Source: Phycisphaerales bacterium UBA7800 (GTDB lineage Bacteria > Planctomycetota > Phycisphaerae > Phycisphaerales > Phycisphaeraceae). From it: DNA of 45,036 nt. Below are positions 42,637 through 45,036 of the stretch, piece by piece. The stretch spans positions 1-45,036 of the forward strand of contig DLCK01000046.1 in NCBI GenBank assembly GCA_002480565.1. The letters run 5' to 3'. The position numbers and the translations under genes were made by a program. The stretch's first letter is position 1. Every line of letters starts with the position of its first letter. A model generated the notes under the pieces. It was given only the letters and a program-made list of their open reading frames with translations, was not told where the DNA came from and did not search any database.

Positions 42637-43696
42637 GATCAATCCGGTCATCAAAAAAGTGCTGGATCAAGGCATAGCGATCCCAGCACATCCGTTAGCA
42701 CTCACATCCCATCGCAAGCTCGATGAACGGCATCAACGTGCCTTAAGCCGGTATTACATCGCAGCAGGTGTCGGTGGTTTGGCAGTTGGTGTACACACCA
42801 CGCAGTTTAAAATCCGCGACCCGCAAGTCGGACTTTTCAAACCTGTGTTGCAACTGGCGGCTGAAGAAATGGATCGCGCAGACGACAAACGCAATCAACC
42901 ATTGGCACGCATTGCAGGCATCGTAGGCAAGAGTTCACAAGCTGTAAGTGAAGCAACATTGCTTCGTGACCTCGGCTACCATGCAGGTTTACTGTCCTTG
43001 GCAGCGATGAAGGATACCGATGAAAACCAACTCATCGAACATTGCCAGCAGGTCGCGAATGTGATCCCCATCGTTGGCTTTTATCTGCAAGCTTCAGTCG
43101 GTGGCGGATATCTGTCCTACCGGTTCTGGCGACGTTTTGCTGAAATTCAAAACGTTGTTGCGATCAAAATGGCACCGTTTAATCGCTATCAAACATTGGA
43201 TGTTATTCGAGCAGTCGCAGAATCCAGGCGTGAGGATATCGCTTTATACACAGGCAATGATGACAACATCGTCATGGACCTGATCACTCCGCATCGCATC
43301 ATGGTCGAAGGCAAACCCGTCACCCGTCGTATCGTCGGAGGTTTGCTTGGCCACTGGTCAGTCTGGACACAAAAAGCTGTCACACTGCTTGGTGAATGTC
43401 AGGCCATTGCGTCTGCTGGTGGAAACATTCCTATTGAAATGATGCAACGCGCTATTGAAATAACTGACAGTAATGCTGCGTTTTTTGATGCTGCCAATCA
43501 GTATCAGGGCGTGATTGCCGGCCTGCATGAAGTACTGCATCGACAGGGATTGATGGCAGGCACGTGGTGTTTGGATCCTGATGAAACCCTTGGACCTGGC
43601 CAAGTTCAGCAGATCGACCGTGTCTACAAAGCCTATCCACATCTGCATGATGATGACTTTGTGGCTGAGCATCTTGACCAATGGCTCACAGGTTAA
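42623..43696 (+). CDS. Dihydrodipicolinate synthase/KDG aldolase-family protein
   Basis: Class I aldolase or dehydratase of 357 aa, longer than the usual 290-300 aa. The Schiff-base Lys is seen in VVAIKMAPF (Lys182), the loop GVHTTQF replaces the usual GTTGE, and the Tyr segment is FYLQASVG. Such proteins act on 2-keto-3-deoxy sugar acids, N-acetylneuraminate, hydroxyproline derivatives or aspartate semialdehyde. Lysine biosynthesis is unlikely in this setting; breakdown of a keto-deoxy acid is the best guess. ATG 42623 follows GAGGTG closely; a TTG at 42620 precedes it. It overlaps the SDR gene and lies 6 bp before the dehydratase. Confidence 0.88.
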   Translation: MENSKINPVIKKVLDQGIAIPAHPLALTSHRKLDERHQRALSRYYIAAGVGGLAVGVHTTQFKIRDPQVGLFKPVLQLAAEEMDRADDKRNQPLARIAGIVGKSSQAVSEATLLRDLGYHAGLLSLAAMKDTDENQLIEHCQQVANVIPIVGFYLQASVGGGYLSYRFWRRFAEIQNVVAIKMAPFNRYQTLDVIRAVAESRREDIALYTGNDDNIVMDLITPHRIMVEGKPVTRRIVGGLLGHWSVWTQKAVTLLGECQAIASAGGNIPIEMMQRAIEITDSNAAFFDAANQYQGVIAGLHEVLHRQGLMAGTWCLDPDETLGPGQVQQIDRVYKAYPHLHDDDFVAEHLDQWLTG

Positions 43697-43702
43697 AATC
43701 AC

Positions 43703-44947
43703 ATGGATCAACCCATCACTATCAAAGACATCCTTGATGCACAGCAAACAATTGAGCAGCAGATCGTTTGCACACCATGCCCACGTTCTTACTTACTCTC
43801 TGAATGGCTCGGTTGCGATGTCTATTGCAAACTTGAATACCTGCAACATACCGGCAGCTTCAAGGAACGTGGTGTTGCCAATGCCTTGAAGCATCTAAAT
43901 GCAACACAAAGACAACATGGCGTAATCGCTGCCTCAGCTGGCAATCATGCTTTGGCCTTGGCATATCACAGTCAACGTCTGAATATCCCAGCAACCGTGG
44001 TCATGCCAATCCATGCACCTTTAATCAAAGTCGACTCGTGCAGACGATTGGGCGTCCGAGTCCTGCAACACGGAACAACCTTTGCTGAAGCTGCCAGTCA
44101 TGCAAGACAATTATGCGAAGAGGATCGGTTGTCCTATATCCATGGCTTTGACAATCGTCATGTGATTACCGGGCAAGGTACATTGGGTTTAGAAGTTATC
44201 CAACAAGTACCTCACGTCGATGCAGTGATAGTGCCAGTTGGTGGCGGGGGGTTAATTGCTGGGTTAGCAACCGCGATCAAAGCAACCAACCCAAACGTGC
44301 AGATCATTGGTGTTGAACCTATGAGCATGCCACTGTTTTCCAATTCATTAGCTATGAACGAACCTGTCACCATGCCCATCGTACCCACACTGGCCGATGG
44401 TTTAGCAGTTGGGCGAATGGGCGATCTGTCATTTGCCACAGCTTCAAAATGGGTGGATCGTGTAATCAGTGTTGATGAGTCAGAATTGGCGTTGGCAGTA
44501 CTACGGTTACTTGAACTTGAAAAAGCAGTCGTCGAAGGGGCAGGCGCCTCTTCACTTGCAGCGTTACTCGGCGGGAAACTGCCTGATTTAAAGGGTAAAA
44601 CAGTCGTACTACCTTTATGTGGCGGGAACATTGACCCCCTGGTACTCCGCCGCGTCATTGAATTTGGAATGTCCGTGGATCACCGGCTGTGTCGTGTGAA
44701 TGTGACAATCAGTGATCGCCCCGGTGGATTAGCAACACTGACACGTAAACTAGCGGACAGTGGGGTAAGTATTCAGGACATTCGTCACGAACGTATTTTT
44801 GGAGGCCCTGATGTCAATACCGTACTGGTGCAATTGATCCTGGAAGTCCGCAACAGCGAACATTTACAAAAAGTAATTCATACCTTGCAGAACATGGGAT
44901 ACAACGCTCAGATTCAATATGGTATCGATAAGCCTCAAGGTCATTAA
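43703..44947 (+). CDS. ilvA: Threonine ammonia-lyase-type PLP enzyme with ACT domain
   Basis: Fold-type II PLP enzyme of 414 aa. The PLP Lys is Lys54 in HTGSFKERG; ASAGNHALALAY and the phosphate-binding VPVGGGGLIAG follow. Residues about 335-408 form one ACT domain (VNVTISDRPGGLATLTRKLADSGVSIQDIRHERI). Length and order match the single-ACT threonine dehydratase group. Normally it converts threonine to 2-oxobutanoate and ammonia, but in this operon with an SDR and an aldolase it may act on a hydroxy amino acid released from an amino sugar or related compound. The ribosome site is weak (AGGTT). It ends 89 bp before the window end; those bases hold no feature I recognise. Confidence 0.92.
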   Translation: MDQPITIKDILDAQQTIEQQIVCTPCPRSYLLSEWLGCDVYCKLEYLQHTGSFKERGVANALKHLNATQRQHGVIAASAGNHALALAYHSQRLNIPATVVMPIHAPLIKVDSCRRLGVRVLQHGTTFAEAASHARQLCEEDRLSYIHGFDNRHVITGQGTLGLEVIQQVPHVDAVIVPVGGGGLIAGLATAIKATNPNVQIIGVEPMSMPLFSNSLAMNEPVTMPIVPTLADGLAVGRMGDLSFATASKWVDRVISVDESELALAVLRLLELEKAVVEGAGASSLAALLGGKLPDLKGKTVVLPLCGGNIDPLVLRRVIEFGMSVDHRLCRVNVTISDRPGGLATLTRKLADSGVSIQDIRHERIFGGPDVNTVLVQLILEVRNSEHLQKVIHTLQNMGYNAQIQYGIDKPQGH

Positions 44948-45036
44948 CCGTCTTGAAGTCTAAAACAATCTCAACACGCTGCCTAACCTTCAATATTCAT
45001 TTGCGATGATTCTAAACTGAACCACTACCGGCTGAA

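Noticed and set aside
42623..43696. Lysine-pathway dihydrodipicolinate synthase (dapA)
   Set aside because: It is 60 residues longer than DapA, has HTTQF in place of GTTGE, and lies in a catabolic-type operon.
44212..44658. 148-codon minus-strand frame opposite the PLP enzyme
   Set aside because: Mirrors the conserved glycine-rich region of the real gene; Ser/Thr/Pro-rich shadow without a ribosome site.
1..45036. CRISPR array, tRNA/rRNA, insertion sequence, prophage or toxin-antitoxin locus
   Set aside because: I found no regularly spaced repeats, cloverleaf genes, transposase or integrase motifs, or paired small toxin-type genes.

Overview
The window looks like a chromosome segment of a marine, carbohydrate-degrading planctomycete, most likely of the class Phycisphaerae. 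Three lines of evidence suggest this: three single-gene pseudopilins with the FTLIELLVVISIISLL leader, two of them recognisably of the planctomycete type with a C-terminal H-X9-DG-like tail; GntR/periplasmic-binding and XylR-type (sugar-binding plus AraC) hybrid regulators; and sodium/solute symporters sitting in sugar operons. It holds about 32 protein genes. I saw no RNA gene, CRISPR array, insertion sequence or phage gene.

Layout. (1) 0-7 kb: first glycan locus. A GntR-type regulator and a pseudopilin (minus) diverge from an uncharacterised all-alpha/beta-sandwich enzyme (plus). A second pseudopilin and a sodium/solute symporter converge on it. (2) 7.4-14.1 kb: a raffinose-synthase/GH36-like enzyme, deoC, a RidA protein, and nagB-nagA with a divergent XylR-type regulator, i.e. 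amino sugar and galactoside breakdown. (3) 14.1-26.6 kb: a complete ferric-siderophore import system. On the minus strand are a TonB-dependent receptor, a siderophore-interacting flavoprotein, a binding lipoprotein, two FecCD permeases and an ATPase. Divergent on the plus strand is a six-gene energising operon in the order DUF3450-like, TtpC-like, ExbB, ExbD, TonB, TPR, the order of the Vibrio TonB2/TtpC cluster. Both divergent promoters carry Fur-like palindromes. (4) 27.1-28.7 kb: a nitronate-monooxygenase-family protein. (5) 28.8-38.8 kb: an AraC regulator divergent from an MDR dehydrogenase and a tandem ThuA protein. These converge on a minus-strand operon of pseudopilin, Gfo/Idh/MocA oxidoreductase, sodium/solute symporter and GH20-like enzyme, headed by its own XylR-type regulator. 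(6) 38.9-45 kb: an exported alginate-lyase-family protein and a GntR-type regulator (minus), divergent from an SDR, a DHDPS/KDG-aldolase-type enzyme and a threonine-dehydratase-like PLP enzyme (plus).

How it fits together (inference). Polymers are first cut outside the cytoplasm; the alginate-lyase-family protein is the only carbohydrate enzyme here with a visible signal peptide. Short products enter by the two paralogous symporters. They are then processed by cytoplasmic enzymes without signal peptides (GH36-like, GH20-like, the 2327-4159 enzyme, Gfo/Idh/MocA, ThuA, NagAB). Each locus has its own sugar-sensing regulator, and the two symporters are each in a transcription unit headed by a pseudopilin.

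Two systems deserve the closest look: the TonB2/TtpC-type iron-uptake energiser with its Fur-like divergent control, and the recurring pseudopilin plus symporter arrangement, which may be a planctomycete-specific glycan capture and uptake module.
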